Source: Paracoccaceae bacterium
GTDB taxonomy: Bacteria > Pseudomonadota > Alphaproteobacteria > Rhodobacterales > Rhodobacteraceae
Reading direction: 5' to 3'
NCBI GenBank assembly: GCA_024742695.1
Contig: JANSXY010000014.1
Coordinates: 1 to 64,000 of the forward strand
Length of the DNA stretch: 64,000 nt
The translations under genes and the position numbers were made by a program. The notes below the pieces were generated by a model. It was not told the origin of the DNA. It ran no database searches and worked only from the letters and a program-made list of their open reading frames with translations. The stretch's first letter is position 1, and each line of letters opens with the position of its first letter. Below, one piece after another: positions 1-9,931 of this stretch.

Positions 1-34
1 GTGATCGACATGGTGCTGCTGCCCGGATCGACCC

Positions 35-76
35 GCGCCGCCCCCGCGATAGGGCTTGACTCCGCGGGGGCGGCGC
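35..76. repeat. 14-bp perfect inverted repeat upstream of the SDR gene
   Basis: Arms at 35-48 and 63-76 are exact reverse complements and enclose a 14-nt loop. The loop carries GGGCTTGAC (52-60), a possible -35-like TTGAC sequence; the same GGGCTTGAC lies just before a second hairpin (4805-4812/4823-4830) upstream of pyrF. It could be an upstream terminator, an operator or a promoter-overlapping hairpin. No clear -10 box follows. The function is unknown. Confidence 0.4.
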
Positions 77-113
77 GCCGAGGTTTCCCCGAACCTGACG
101 ACGGGGGGAACCG

Positions 114-857
114 ATGAAGACCGCACTCGTGACCGGCGCCGCGCGCGGCATCGGCCTTGCCACGGCAAGGCGGTTTCTGGAAGGCGGCTGGCATGTCCAC
201 ATGCTCGACCGCGACGGCGAGGAACTGGACCGCGCGGGTGCCGATCTCGCGGGGGCGACCCTGCACGTTCGCGACATTTCCATCGGCCAGGATGTCGAGG
301 CGGTCGCGGCGGCGATCCCGGCGCTCGACGCGCTGGTGAACAACGCCGGCGTCGCCGATTTCGGCCCGATCGAGGAAACCGGCTTCGACCGCTGGCGCAC
401 GGTGATGGACACCAATCTCGACGGCACGTTCCGGATGAGCCAGGCGCTGACCCCGGCGCTGAAGGCGCGCCGCGGCGCGATCGTCAACATCGCCTCGATC
501 TCCGGCCTGCGCGCCTCCACCCTGCGGGTCGCCTACGGCACCTCGAAGGCGGCGGTGATCGGCCTGACGCTGCAACAGGCGGTGGAACTGGGCGAACACG
601 GCATCCGGGTGAACGCGGTCTGCCCCGGCCCGGTGCGCACCAAGCTGGCGATGGCCGTCCACAGCCAGGAGATCATCGATGCCTATCACGATGCGATCCC
701 GCTGAACCGCTACGGCACCGAACGCGAACTGGCGAACGTGATCTGCTTCCTGTGTTCGGACGAGGCCTCTTACGTCACCGGTCAGTGCATCGCCGTCGAT
801 GGCGGGTTCGAGGCGACGGGCATCGGCCTGCCGGCGCTGCGCAGCGATATCCGGTGA
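114..857 (+). CDS. SDR family NAD(P)-dependent oxidoreductase
   Basis: A 247-residue classical short-chain dehydrogenase/reductase, expected to be cytosolic. The N-terminal nucleotide motif TGAARGIG, the NNAG motif and the catalytic set S128, Y141 and K145 (YGTSK) are all present. The ending CIAVDGGF is typical of FabG-like members, and the length is normal. The ATG at 114 follows a GGGGGGA stretch. The stop codon overlaps the start of the next gene (GTGA), so the two are translationally coupled. Fold and cofactor use are safe. The substrate cannot be read from sequence; the partner hydrolase suggests a small catabolic module. Confidence 0.85.
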   Translation: MKTALVTGAARGIGLATARRFLEGGWHVHMLDRDGEELDRAGADLAGATLHVRDISIGQDVEAVAAAIPALDALVNNAGVADFGPIEETGFDRWRTVMDTNLDGTFRMSQALTPALKARRGAIVNIASISGLRASTLRVAYGTSKAAVIGLTLQQAVELGEHGIRVNAVCPGPVRTKLAMAVHSQEIIDAYHDAIPLNRYGTERELANVICFLCSDEASYVTGQCIAVDGGFEATGIGLPALRSDIR

Positions 858-1570
858 TCCCGGCGCCGCGGCACATCACGGCGCGCGACGGCGCGCGGAT
901 CGGCTATCGCATGTCCGGCGACGGCCCGCCGGTGGTGCTTCTGCACGGGCTCGCGCAAACCTCGGCGATCTGGTGGGAGAATGGCGTCGCGCCGGCGCTC
1001 GCGCCGGATTTCTGCGTGATCGCGCCGGACACGCGCGGCCATGGCGCATCCGACCGGCCGCGCGACCCGCAAGGCTACGGCACGCGGCTGGTTCACGACA
1101 TTCTCGACGTGATCGACGCGGAAGCGGCGGCGCCGGCCCGCCTCGTCGGCTTCTCGATGGGTGCCGACCTCGCGCTCAGGCTGGCCGCCGACCATCCCGG
1201 CCATGCCGCCGGCACGCTGCTGATCGGCTCGGGCTGGTCCAGCGCCGATCTGCGCGACGTCTATCTCGCCATCGCGCTCGGCCTCGCCGCTCGCCCGCCG
1301 GAACCCGATCGGCACGATGCCGAGGCCCTGCTGGCGCTCGCCGAGGCGATGGACGCGATCCTCGGCCTGCCGGAACAAGCCGTGTCAGGCATCGCCGGGC
1401 CGGTCGCCGGGATCATCGGCGCGGCCGACCCGGAGCGGCCGTTCGCCGAGAAACTCGTCGCGCTGCGCCCGGATTTCACCCTCACCCTGCTGCCCGGCCT
1501 CGCGCATGAGGAAAGCTGCCGGGCGCCGGAACTGCCGGCCCTGGTGCGCGCCTTCGCCGCCCGGCCCTGA
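854..1570 (+). CDS. alpha/beta hydrolase
   Basis: A 238-residue alpha/beta-hydrolase of the haloperoxidase/lactonase/esterase type. It shows the oxyanion HG motif near residue 31 (LLHGLAQ), the nucleophile elbow GFSMG with S101, and a C-terminal histidine near residue 218 (GLAHEE). The start is GTG at 854, chosen because the homologous region begins there and because it overlaps the SDR stop. The reading frame stays open further upstream but that part has no protein-like character. It is cotranscribed with the SDR gene and ends in a hairpin shared with clpB. The substrate is unknown. Confidence 0.8.
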   Translation: MIPAPRHITARDGARIGYRMSGDGPPVVLLHGLAQTSAIWWENGVAPALAPDFCVIAPDTRGHGASDRPRDPQGYGTRLVHDILDVIDAEAAAPARLVGFSMGADLALRLAADHPGHAAGTLLIGSGWSSADLRDVYLAIALGLAARPPEPDRHDAEALLALAEAMDAILGLPEQAVSGIAGPVAGIIGAADPERPFAEKLVALRPDFTLTLLPGLAHEESCRAPELPALVRAFAARP

Positions 1571-1616
1571 CAGGAAGCAAGGGGCCCGGCACCCATCCCG
1601 GCGCCGGGCCACCCTG

Positions 1617-1620
<4 letters not shown>
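1567..1620. terminator. bidirectional hairpin between convergent hydrolase and clpB genes
   Basis: An outer 8-bp stem (1567-1574 CTGACAGG with 1613-1620 CCTGTCAG) encloses an inner 8-bp stem (1583-1590 GGCCCGGC with 1603-1610 GCCGGGCC). The outer stem contains the stop codons of both convergent genes (TGA at 1568-1570 and, on the minus strand, 1619-1617). There is no U-tract. It is likely a bidirectional terminator or an mRNA 3'-end stabiliser. Confidence 0.6.
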
Positions 1621-4232
<2,612 letters not shown>

Positions 4233-4331
4233 CGGTCTTCTCCTTTTCCAAGCCCCCGGCCTTTGCGGCGCCCGCCTCGCGGCACGCCCCTTCCGGGTCT
4301 CGATAGATCAGGTGGCAAGTCTCCGCCGGCA

Positions 4332-4338
4332 TTTCAAG
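4332..4338 (-). promoter_or_regulatory. possible RpoH -35-like box upstream of clpB
   Basis: On the minus strand the sequence reads CTTGAAA, the classical -35 core of heat-shock (sigma-32) promoters, about 100 nt before the clpB ATG. A weak C-rich -10 candidate (CCACCTGAT) follows about 16 nt later. clpB is normally RpoH-controlled, which makes the box plausible. The match is not strong enough to assign firmly. Confidence 0.3.
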
Positions 4339-4543
4339 CGCCGGGCAGCGGAATCGCCACCGGCAACGGTTTGGTAACCCTGGCCGTGGCTTGATGGCGG
4401 ATATCGCCACCGTTCGGGACATTGCCGATGCTTCGCACCCTGCTTCGCCGCGCCGCGCGCCTTCTGGCCCCGCCGGGGCCGGCGCCGCGGCCGGTGCCGG
4501 TGCCGGCCGGTCGCGCCCGACCCTCGCAGAAGTGAGACCGACC

Positions 4544-4786
4544 ATGCGAATCCTCTCCGCCCGGATCACCCGCGCCCGCCGCGATCGCGCCTTCGGCGAG
4601 GTCGAGGCGCTGGTGACGCTGATCGTACTGCCCAACGAGACCGCCGGCATCGAACGTGTCGATGTCACCGTGTCCTCGCCGGCCCAGGCGCCCGGCGCCG
4701 CGACGCTGCGCGAACGCTTGCTGGCGCAGGCGAAACTCGGCTACGCCACCGGCCGGATCGGCCGTCGCGCCCGCTACGCCGCCTGA
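4544..4786 (+). CDS. small hypothetical protein upstream of pyrF
   Basis: An 80-residue basic protein beginning MRILSARI and ending ARYAA. I do not recognise a family. The start is placed at the ATG at 4544, where the composition becomes protein-like. The frame opens further upstream at a TTG (4391), but that part is Ala/Pro/Gly-rich low complexity and looks non-coding. No membrane segment, signal peptide or cysteine is visible. It lies 64 bp before pyrF in the same direction and could be cotranscribed. No function is proposed. Confidence 0.5.
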   Translation: MRILSARITRARRDRAFGEVEALVTLIVLPNETAGIERVDVTVSSPAQAPGAATLRERLLAQAKLGYATGRIGRRARYAA

Positions 4787-4850
4787 CCGCCGGGCTTGAC
4801 CCCGCCCGCCGTTGCGCCGATGACGGCGGGGCGGCAGCACGGGGGACACC

Positions 4851-5552
4851 ATGACAGCAACCGACGACCGCCTGATCGTCGCCATCGACACCGGGGACGC
4901 CGTGTCGGGGCTTTCGCTCGTCGACCGGATCGGCCCGGCGGTGGGCTTTTACAAGATCGGGCTCGGGATGCTGACCACCGGCGGCCTCGCGCTGGCCCGC
5001 GAACTGAAGGACGAGCGCGGAAAGCGTGTCTTCCTCGACATGAAACTCTACGACATCGGCGCGACGGTCGAGGCGGCGGTGCGCGGCCTCGTGCGCTTCG
5101 ATCTCGATTTCCTCACCGTGCACGGCGATCCGCAGGTGGTGCGCGCCGCCGCCGAAGGCGCCGCCGGCTCCGCCACGAAGATCCTCGCGGTCACGGTCCT
5201 GACCTCGCTCGATCGCGCCGATCTCGATGCCAACATGATCGTGCCGGGCGATCTGGCCGAAATCACCGTCGAACGCGCCGCGCGGGCGCTGCGGGCCGGG
5301 GCCGACGGGGTGATCACCTCGCCGCGCGAGGCCGCTGCGATCCGCGCCCTGCCCGAGGCCGCGGGCCGGCTGATCGTCACGCCCGGCGTGCGCCCCGCCG
5401 GCGCGGCGGCGGGCGACCAGAAGCGTATCGCCACGCCCGCGGCGGCGATCCGGGCCGGCGCCGATCACATCGTTGTCGGCCGCCCGGTCTGGGCCGCGCC
5501 CGACCCCGCCGCGGCGGCGCGGGCGATCCTGGACGACCTCGCCGCGGCCTGA
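4851..5552 (+). CDS. pyrF: orotidine 5'-phosphate decarboxylase
   Basis: A 233-residue enzyme for the last step of de novo UMP synthesis, decarboxylating OMP in the cytosol. The catalytic signature is FLDMKLYDIG with D63, K65 and D68, the family D-x-K-x-x-D triad. The phosphate-binding end shows VTPGVRP and the late GADHIVVGRP motif. The ATG follows GGGGGACACC. TTGACC (4796-4801) upstream is a possible -35 box. The next gene is convergent and the gap holds a copy of the dispersed hairpin element. Confidence 0.95.
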   Translation: MTATDDRLIVAIDTGDAVSGLSLVDRIGPAVGFYKIGLGMLTTGGLALARELKDERGKRVFLDMKLYDIGATVEAAVRGLVRFDLDFLTVHGDPQVVRAAAEGAAGSATKILAVTVLTSLDRADLDANMIVPGDLAEITVERAARALRAGADGVITSPREAAAIRALPEAAGRLIVTPGVRPAGAAAGDQKRIATPAAAIRAGADHIVVGRPVWAAPDPAAAARAILDDLAAA

Positions 5553-5575
5553 CGGCGCCGGCCACGGCAGGCGCG

Positions 5576-5625
5576 ATTTTGGTCCTCAAGTATCCCGCGG
5601 GGGTGCGGGGGCGCGAAGCCCCCGC
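5576..5625 (-). repeat. dispersed hairpin-plus-tail element, copy A
   Basis: Read on the minus strand, an 8-bp GC hairpin (arms 5618-5625 and 5605-5612, loop of 5 nt) is followed by a 21-nt tail (5596-5576) that matches copy B (36557-36577) at 19 of 21 positions. It sits between convergent pyrF and the NfeD-like gene, just downstream of the latter. It may be a terminator or mRNA-end element; see copies B and C. Confidence 0.6.
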
Positions 5626-5653
5626 CGCGTCGGCCGCAGCCCGTGCAACGGCC

Positions 5654-5929
5654 TCAGTTCTCGTTGATGTCGCGGTCCCAGACCTTGACCTGGCCCTGCC
5701 GGATCCCGGCCCATTTCCGCAGCCCGATCCACGCGGCGAGCGACCCGACCGCGAAGACCAGGATCATGATCGCCAGATTGCCGCCCAGCACGCCCAGGGC
5801 GACGAGAAGGCCGACAAGCGCCGCGCCAAGCCCGAAGCCCAGCGCCATGAAACTCGGCAGCACGATCTCCAGGATGCCAAGCAGCGCCGCGGCCACCAGC
5901 CAGACCCACCAGATCTGCCAGATATCCAT
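5654..5929 (-). CDS. NfeD-like small membrane protein
   Basis: A 91-residue protein with about three hydrophobic segments (roughly residues 7-28, 29-48 and 52-70) and a short polar tail ending in VWDRDINEN. It resembles the short NfeD-type membrane proteins that accompany SPFH/stomatin proteins, but it lacks the C-terminal OB-fold of full NfeD. Its ATG overlaps the stop of the upstream SPFH gene by one base (TGATG), so the two form a coupled pair. The likely role is assembly or stability of the SPFH complex in the inner membrane. Confidence 0.75.
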   Translation of the reverse strand: MDIWQIWWVWLVAAALLGILEIVLPSFMALGFGLGAALVGLLVALGVLGGNLAIMILVFAVGSLAAWIGLRKWAGIRQGQVKVWDRDINEN

Positions 5930-6810
5930 CAGCCCCGCCCCTTGAGCATTCGGAACGCGTCGCCGAAGGCGTCAAGCGCCTGCGCCGGCACCACGACGAC
6001 CTGCTTGCCCTCGCCCTGGCCCACCGCCGTCAGCGCCTCGACCTGCTTCAGCGCGACCTGGTACTGCGCGGCCTCCAGCCCGTTGTCGCGGATCGCCATG
6101 GCGATCACCCCGGTCGCATAGGCCTCGGCATCGGCCAGCACGCGCCGCGCCTTGGCCTCCTGCTCCGCCGCGTACAGTTCGGCATCTGCATTCAGCTCCA
6201 CCGCCCGCTTCTGGCCCTCGGCCTCGGTCACCTGGGCGCGGCGGGCGCGTTCGGCGTTGAGCTGCTGCAGCATCGCCGCCCGCGTCGCCTCGTCGAGGTT
6301 CACATCGAGGATTTCGGCGCGCGTCACCTCCACGCCCCAGTCGTCGACCATCAGCGCCACCGCCTCGCGCACCTTGCCGATCAGTTCGGCGCGGTTCGAC
6401 TGTACCTGGTCAAGCTCCAGCTTGCCGATCTCGGAACGGACGATCCCCGCCACCGTCGTGGCGATCGCCCCGTCGATGTCGCGGATCCGGTAGACCGTCT
6501 TCTCCGGTTCCGTGACCCGGTAGAACACGCTGGTCTCGACCTTCACCAGCACGTTGTCGGAGGTGATCGCATCCTGCTGGGCATTCGGCAGTTGCCGTTC
6601 CAGCACGCTGACCCGGTGCGCCACCCGGTCGAGGAAGGGCACGATCAGGTTGATCCCCGGCCCCAGCACCGCGCGCAGCCGTCCGAACCGTTCGACGACG
6701 TGCTTTTCCGATTGCGGGACGATCCTGACCCCCAGAAGAACACACAGGATGACGAAAATGGCGAGCGCCAGAAAGACGGCATTGCCGCCTGTCAGAACCG
6801 ATGGATCCAC
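5929..6810 (-). CDS. SPFH/Band 7 (stomatin-like) membrane protein
   Basis: A 293-residue slipin/QmcA-type protein. It has an N-terminal membrane anchor (about residues 10-30), an SPFH domain starting with RIVPQSEKHVVERFG, the stomatin motif around LDQVQSNRAELIGKV, and a C-terminal Ala/Glu/Arg-rich coiled coil. Such proteins form oligomeric rings on the inner membrane and associate with proteases or NfeD partners. The start is set at a GTG (6810) with GGAGG seven bases upstream rather than the ATG 42 nt further 5', which has no ribosome-binding site. The downstream NfeD-like gene is coupled to it. Confidence 0.85.
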   Translation of the reverse strand: MDPSVLTGGNAVFLALAIFVILCVLLGVRIVPQSEKHVVERFGRLRAVLGPGINLIVPFLDRVAHRVSVLERQLPNAQQDAITSDNVLVKVETSVFYRVTEPEKTVYRIRDIDGAIATTVAGIVRSEIGKLELDQVQSNRAELIGKVREAVALMVDDWGVEVTRAEILDVNLDEATRAAMLQQLNAERARRAQVTEAEGQKRAVELNADAELYAAEQEAKARRVLADAEAYATGVIAMAIRDNGLEAAQYQVALKQVEALTAVGQGEGKQVVVVPAQALDAFGDAFRMLKGRG

Positions 6811-6946
6811 GACCCGACCTCCGGAAAACCTAGACAGCGCGCACAGTGCCACCCCCCGGCACGGCTGAAAAGCCCCGATGGCATGGCAGGGAAAACGAAT
6901 GGTGACCGTCGCCGCCGCCGCGCCCCGGTGCTAGGATCGCGGCGCC

Positions 6947-8200
6947 ATGCCCGCCCTGTGCCGCGACTGCCTGACCCGATTCGACTCCGGCCCGCGCTGC
7001 CCGGCCTGCCGGTCGCCCAGGGTTCTGGCGCATCCCGAGCTTGACGCGCTGTCGATCGCCCATGTCGATTGCGACGCGTTCTATGCCGCCGTCGAGAAGC
7101 GGGACGATCCCGCGTTGCGCGACCGCGCGGTGATCGTCGGCGGCGGTCATCGCGGCGTCGTGTCGACCTGCTGCTACATCGCCCGGATCCGCGGGGTGCG
7201 TTCGGCCATGCCGATGTTCACCGCGCTGAAGCTGTGTCCCGACGCGGTGGTGATCAAGCCGCGCGGCGACCGTTATGCCGAGGTGTCGCGCCTGATCCGC
7301 GCGAAGATGGACGCGCTGACCCCGGCGGTGGAGCCGCTGTCGCTGGACGAGGCGTTCCTCGACCTCACCGGCACCGAACGGCTGCACGGCGCGCCGCCCG
7401 CCGTGCTGCTGGCCCGGCTGATCCGCGATATCGAGGCCGAGATCGGCGTCACCGCCTCGGTCGGCCTGTCGCACAACAAGTTCCTGGCCAAGATCGCCTC
7501 GGACCTCGACAAGCCGCGCGGCTTCTCCGTGATCGGCCGGGCCGAGACGGCGGCGTTTCTGTCCGGCAAGCCTGTCGGCCTGATCTGGGGTGTCGGCGCG
7601 GCGATGCAGGCGGAACTGGAGACCGCCGGGATCGCCCGGATCGACGACCTGCTGCGCTGGGATCGAAAGGAGCTTGGCGCCCGGTTCGGATCGATGGGCG
7701 ACCGGCTGTGGCACCTCGCGCACGGCGAGGACAATCGCCGCGTCAGCGCGCATGATCCGGTGAAGTCGATCAGCAACGAAACCACCTTCGACGCCGACAT
7801 CGCCGCGCGCGACCGGCTGGAGGGGCATCTGTGGCGGCTGGCCGAAAAGGTGGCGGACCGGGCCAAGGCCCGCGACCTCGCCGGGCGCACCGTGACGCTG
7901 AAGCTCAGGCGGCAGGATTTCACCCTGCTGACCCGGCGCCAGTCGCTGCGCGAACCGACGCAGATGGCCGACCGGCTGTGGCAGGCGGGGCAGGCGCTGC
8001 TGGCGCAGGTGGCCGAACCGGGGCCGTTCCGGCTGATCGGGATCGGCCTGTCCGATCTGGCGCCCGCCACGGTCGCCGACCGGACCGCCGATCTTCTCGA
8101 TCCCGGCGCCGCGCTTCGGGCCGAGGCCGAACGCGCGACCGACCGGATACGCGCCCGTTTCGGACCCGACGCGATCGTCAAGGGCCGGTCGCTGCGCTGA
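6947..8200 (+). CDS. dinB: DNA polymerase IV (Y-family) with N-terminal zinc-ribbon-like extension
   Basis: A 417-residue translesion polymerase. Y-family signatures are HVDCDAFYAAVE (first catalytic Asp) and SLDEAFLDL (second Asp/Glu), followed by the helix-hairpin-helix thumb and little-finger domain. The first 25 residues form an unusual extension with two Cys-x2-Cys pairs (C5/C8 and C18/C21), which looks like a small zinc knuckle; I recall the same in other Rhodobacterales DinB proteins. The C-terminus lacks an obvious beta-clamp-binding QL motif and ends GRSLR. No GAAC-N7-GAAC SOS box is seen upstream. Confidence 0.92.
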   Translation: MPALCRDCLTRFDSGPRCPACRSPRVLAHPELDALSIAHVDCDAFYAAVEKRDDPALRDRAVIVGGGHRGVVSTCCYIARIRGVRSAMPMFTALKLCPDAVVIKPRGDRYAEVSRLIRAKMDALTPAVEPLSLDEAFLDLTGTERLHGAPPAVLLARLIRDIEAEIGVTASVGLSHNKFLAKIASDLDKPRGFSVIGRAETAAFLSGKPVGLIWGVGAAMQAELETAGIARIDDLLRWDRKELGARFGSMGDRLWHLAHGEDNRRVSAHDPVKSISNETTFDADIAARDRLEGHLWRLAEKVADRAKARDLAGRTVTLKLRRQDFTLLTRRQSLREPTQMADRLWQAGQALLAQVAEPGPFRLIGIGLSDLAPATVADRTADLLDPGAALRAEAERATDRIRARFGPDAIVKGRSLR

Positions 8201-8234
8201 TCCCCGGCGCTGTTCCCCGGCGGTCGGCCCGGCG

Positions 8235-9095
8235 CTACTCGGCCGCGAGGCCGATCTCGGGGCGCCCAATTTCGGCGATGCAGCCGATCACCCGGTCCAT
8301 CAGCCGGCAGAACGGCGCGAAACCGGAATGCGGGCGAATCTCGCCTTCGTTCATGTAGAGCGAACGGTCGATCTCCACCTGGATCGCGTGGCGGCCGGAG
8401 GCGGGGCGCCCGTAGGTCTGGGCGATATAGGCCCCGGCGAAGGGCGTGTTGCGGACCACGCAAAGGCCCTCGTCGGCGAAAGCGGCCTCGATCCGGTCCA
8501 TGACCCGCGGCGCGGCGGTCACCCCGAACCGGTCGCCCAGCACGATCTCGGGCCGCCGGCGTCCGCGCCCGCCCATCGACTCGATCGCCTCGCGCGGCAT
8601 CGAGTGCACGTCGACGAGGATCGCCTCGCCGAATAGCGCCTGGCTTTCGCCGATCAGCGCTGCCAGCCGCTCGTGGTAGGGCCGCCAGATCGCGTCGATC
8701 CGCTCCGCCGCCTCTGCCAGCGTCAGCTTGCCGCGGTAGATCGCGCGGCCGCCGGCGACCACGCGCGGGATCACGCCGAGGCCCGAGTTGATCCGCGGAT
8801 TGTGCGCGGCCAGCCGCACGTTCTCGATCAGCGCGGGGTCGAGTTCGTCCGGGGCACGGTTGAGATCGAGATAGGCGCGCGGCGCCGTCGCCGCCAGCAG
8901 CGGCGCGCCCGCCTGCGGCGCGGCGCGCAGCAACTCGTCGACGAAGGCATCCTCGGAGGTGCGGATGGTACGCTTGTCCAGCACCGATCGCGCGAGGAAA
9001 CTCGCGGGATAGGCCCGGCCGCTGTGCGGCGAGGCGAAAACGACGCTGGTCAACCGCGTCGTCGGCTGGGTCAGGCGATAGGGCGCGTCGGCCAT
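8235..9095 (-). CDS. N-formylglutamate amidohydrolase family protein
   Basis: A 286-residue member of the HutG-type N-formylglutamate amidohydrolase family (zinc-dependent deformylation of N-formyl-L-glutamate in histidine catabolism). The N-terminal ASPHSGRAYP and the central VDVHSMPR motifs carry the conserved histidines, and RTSEDAFVDEL is also typical. No other hut gene is nearby, so histidine degradation is not established; related amidohydrolases act on other N-acyl amino acids. A TATAGT -10-like hexamer lies about 25 nt upstream on the minus strand. Convergent with dinB. Confidence 0.85.
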   Translation of the reverse strand: MADAPYRLTQPTTRLTSVVFASPHSGRAYPASFLARSVLDKRTIRTSEDAFVDELLRAAPQAGAPLLAATAPRAYLDLNRAPDELDPALIENVRLAAHNPRINSGLGVIPRVVAGGRAIYRGKLTLAEAAERIDAIWRPYHERLAALIGESQALFGEAILVDVHSMPREAIESMGGRGRRRPEIVLGDRFGVTAAPRVMDRIEAAFADEGLCVVRNTPFAGAYIAQTYGRPASGRHAIQVEIDRSLYMNEGEIRPHSGFAPFCRLMDRVIGCIAEIGRPEIGLAAE

Positions 9096-9149
9096 TCTTT
9101 ACCCCCGTCGTCAGGACTATAGCGACATTTCCGACGCCGCCGAAACCCC

Positions 9150-9178
9150 TTGAAAGGCCGGACGACTCCTTTTATAGA
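9150..9178 (+). promoter_or_regulatory. sigma-70-type promoter for tRNA-Val
   Basis: TTGAAA (9150-9155), a 17-bp spacer and TATAGA (9173-9178) form one of the best housekeeping promoter matches in the window. Transcription should begin near 9185, about 60 nt before the tRNA, and may continue into rpmJ. Confidence 0.7.
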
Positions 9179-9243
9179 CCGCCGGACCGACGCGGTTCCG
9201 CCCGCGTCCTGGACCATTGGCAGGGCGGATCGATGACGGCTCA

Positions 9244-9318
9244 GGGCGCGTAGCTCAGCGGTAGAGCACTACGTTGACATCGTAGTGGTCACTGGTTCGA
9301 TCCCAGTCGCGCCCACCA
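9244..9318 (+). tRNA. tRNA-Val (GAC)
   Basis: A complete cloverleaf with encoded CCA. The acceptor stem GGGCGCG (9244-9250) pairs with CGCGCCC (9308-9314), followed by discriminator A and CCA. The anticodon stem is CTACG/CGTAG around the loop TTGACAT, giving anticodon GAC (valine, GUC codons). The T arm is ACTGG-TTCGATC-CCAGT. It is preceded by a strong promoter and followed 69 bp later by rpmJ. Confidence 0.97.
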
Positions 9319-9387
9319 TCGCCGCCCCCGTTCGCGGGGGCATCGTTCTTGCAAAGGCGCACGCGCGCCGCGACCAGGGGAAGACCG

Positions 9388-9513
9388 ATGAAGGTCCGCA
9401 ACTCGCTCCGCTCGCTGAAGCAGCGTCACCGCGATTGCCAGATCGTGCGCCGCAAGGGCCGCATCTACGTGATCAACAAGACGCAGCGTCGCTTCAAGGC
9501 CCGCCAGGGCTGA
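9388..9513 (+). CDS. rpmJ: 50S ribosomal protein L36 (zinc-independent form)
   Basis: A 41-residue basic protein, start [15 protein letters not shown]. This is the ribosomal large-subunit protein L36. Only one cysteine is present (C17), so the four-ligand zinc site of the C+ form is absent and this is the C- (YkgO-like) type. It lies directly downstream of tRNA-Val, with a strong hairpin terminator 20 bp after its stop. The start ATG is preceded by AGGGGAAG. Confidence 0.95.
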   Translation: MKVRNSLRSLKQRHRDCQIVRRKGRIYVINKTQRRFKARQG

Positions 9514-9532
9514 ATCGACTTCGCGACGATGA

Positions 9533-9567
9533 AAAGGGCCGCGCCGGGGCATCCGGCGCGGCCCTTT
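9533..9567 (+). terminator. rho-independent terminator after rpmJ
   Basis: A perfect 15-bp stem (9533-9547 with 9553-9567) with a 5-nt loop. The stem starts with AAAGGG and ends with CCCTTT, giving the 3' side a short T run. It is the clearest intrinsic terminator in the window and closes the tRNA-Val/rpmJ transcript. Confidence 0.8.
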
Positions 9568-9649
9568 CCGTTTGGCCGCGTCAATGTCCTGTTGACCGGT
9601 TTCCGCCAGACTTCGCGCTCGTCCATCCCTGCGGTCGAAGGAGCGGGCA

Positions 9650-9931
9650 ATGGTGGCCAAGTGCGGATTCTGCGGCGGAACCGGCACCAAGATGATCGTG
9701 CTGGAACCCTACGGCGCCCCCAGGCGGCTGGGGGCGGTGGCCTGCGGCAAGTGCGGGGCGGTTCTGGGCGTCGCCGATCTGCCCGACGCGGGCGCGATGC
9801 TGCATCACCAGGCCGAGCGGCTGGAGGGGTTGCGCCACCACATCGAGGTGCTGGAACGCCAGGTCGGCGCCCTGTCGCGCGAGATCGAGCGGATCGAAAC
9901 GCACCTGACCCGCCATCACGGCGCGCCCTAG
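9650..9931 (+). CDS. small zinc-ribbon/coiled-coil protein of unknown function
   Basis: A 93-residue protein that I cannot assign to a named family. The N-terminal half has two Cys-x2-Cys pairs (C5/C8 in CGFC and C32/C35 in CGKC), fitting a small treble-clef or rubredoxin-like zinc knuckle. The C-terminal half (about residues 50-90) is a heptad-like charged helix (RLEGLRHHIEVLERQVGAL) predicted to be a coiled coil and rich in histidine. The ATG follows GGAGCGGGCA. The 3' end overlaps the stop of the convergent CoA-ligase gene by 4 bp. It could be a nucleic-acid-binding or metal-binding adaptor, but no function is shown. Confidence 0.7.
   Translation: MVAKCGFCGGTGTKMIVLEPYGAPRRLGAVACGKCGAVLGVADLPDAGAMLHHQAERLEGLRHHIEVLERQVGALSREIERIETHLTRHHGAP

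Noticed and set aside
1-117. Open plus-strand frame from the window edge ending in TGA that overlaps the SDR start (ATGA), as if an upstream gene ended here
   Set aside because: Only 38 codons are visible, they run across the inverted repeat at 35-76, and the residues resemble no known protein end. The upstream sequence is needed to decide.
4428-4535. A 35-codon plus-strand ORF (starts MLRTLLRRAARLL) just before the small gene at 4544
   Set aside because: Pro/Ala/Arg low complexity typical of GC-rich non-coding DNA, no convincing ribosome-binding site, no recognisable similarity.
4796-4824. TTGACC-N17-GATGAC as the pyrF promoter
   Set aside because: The -35 is good but the -10 matches the consensus at only half of its positions. 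It is mentioned under pyrF rather than called.
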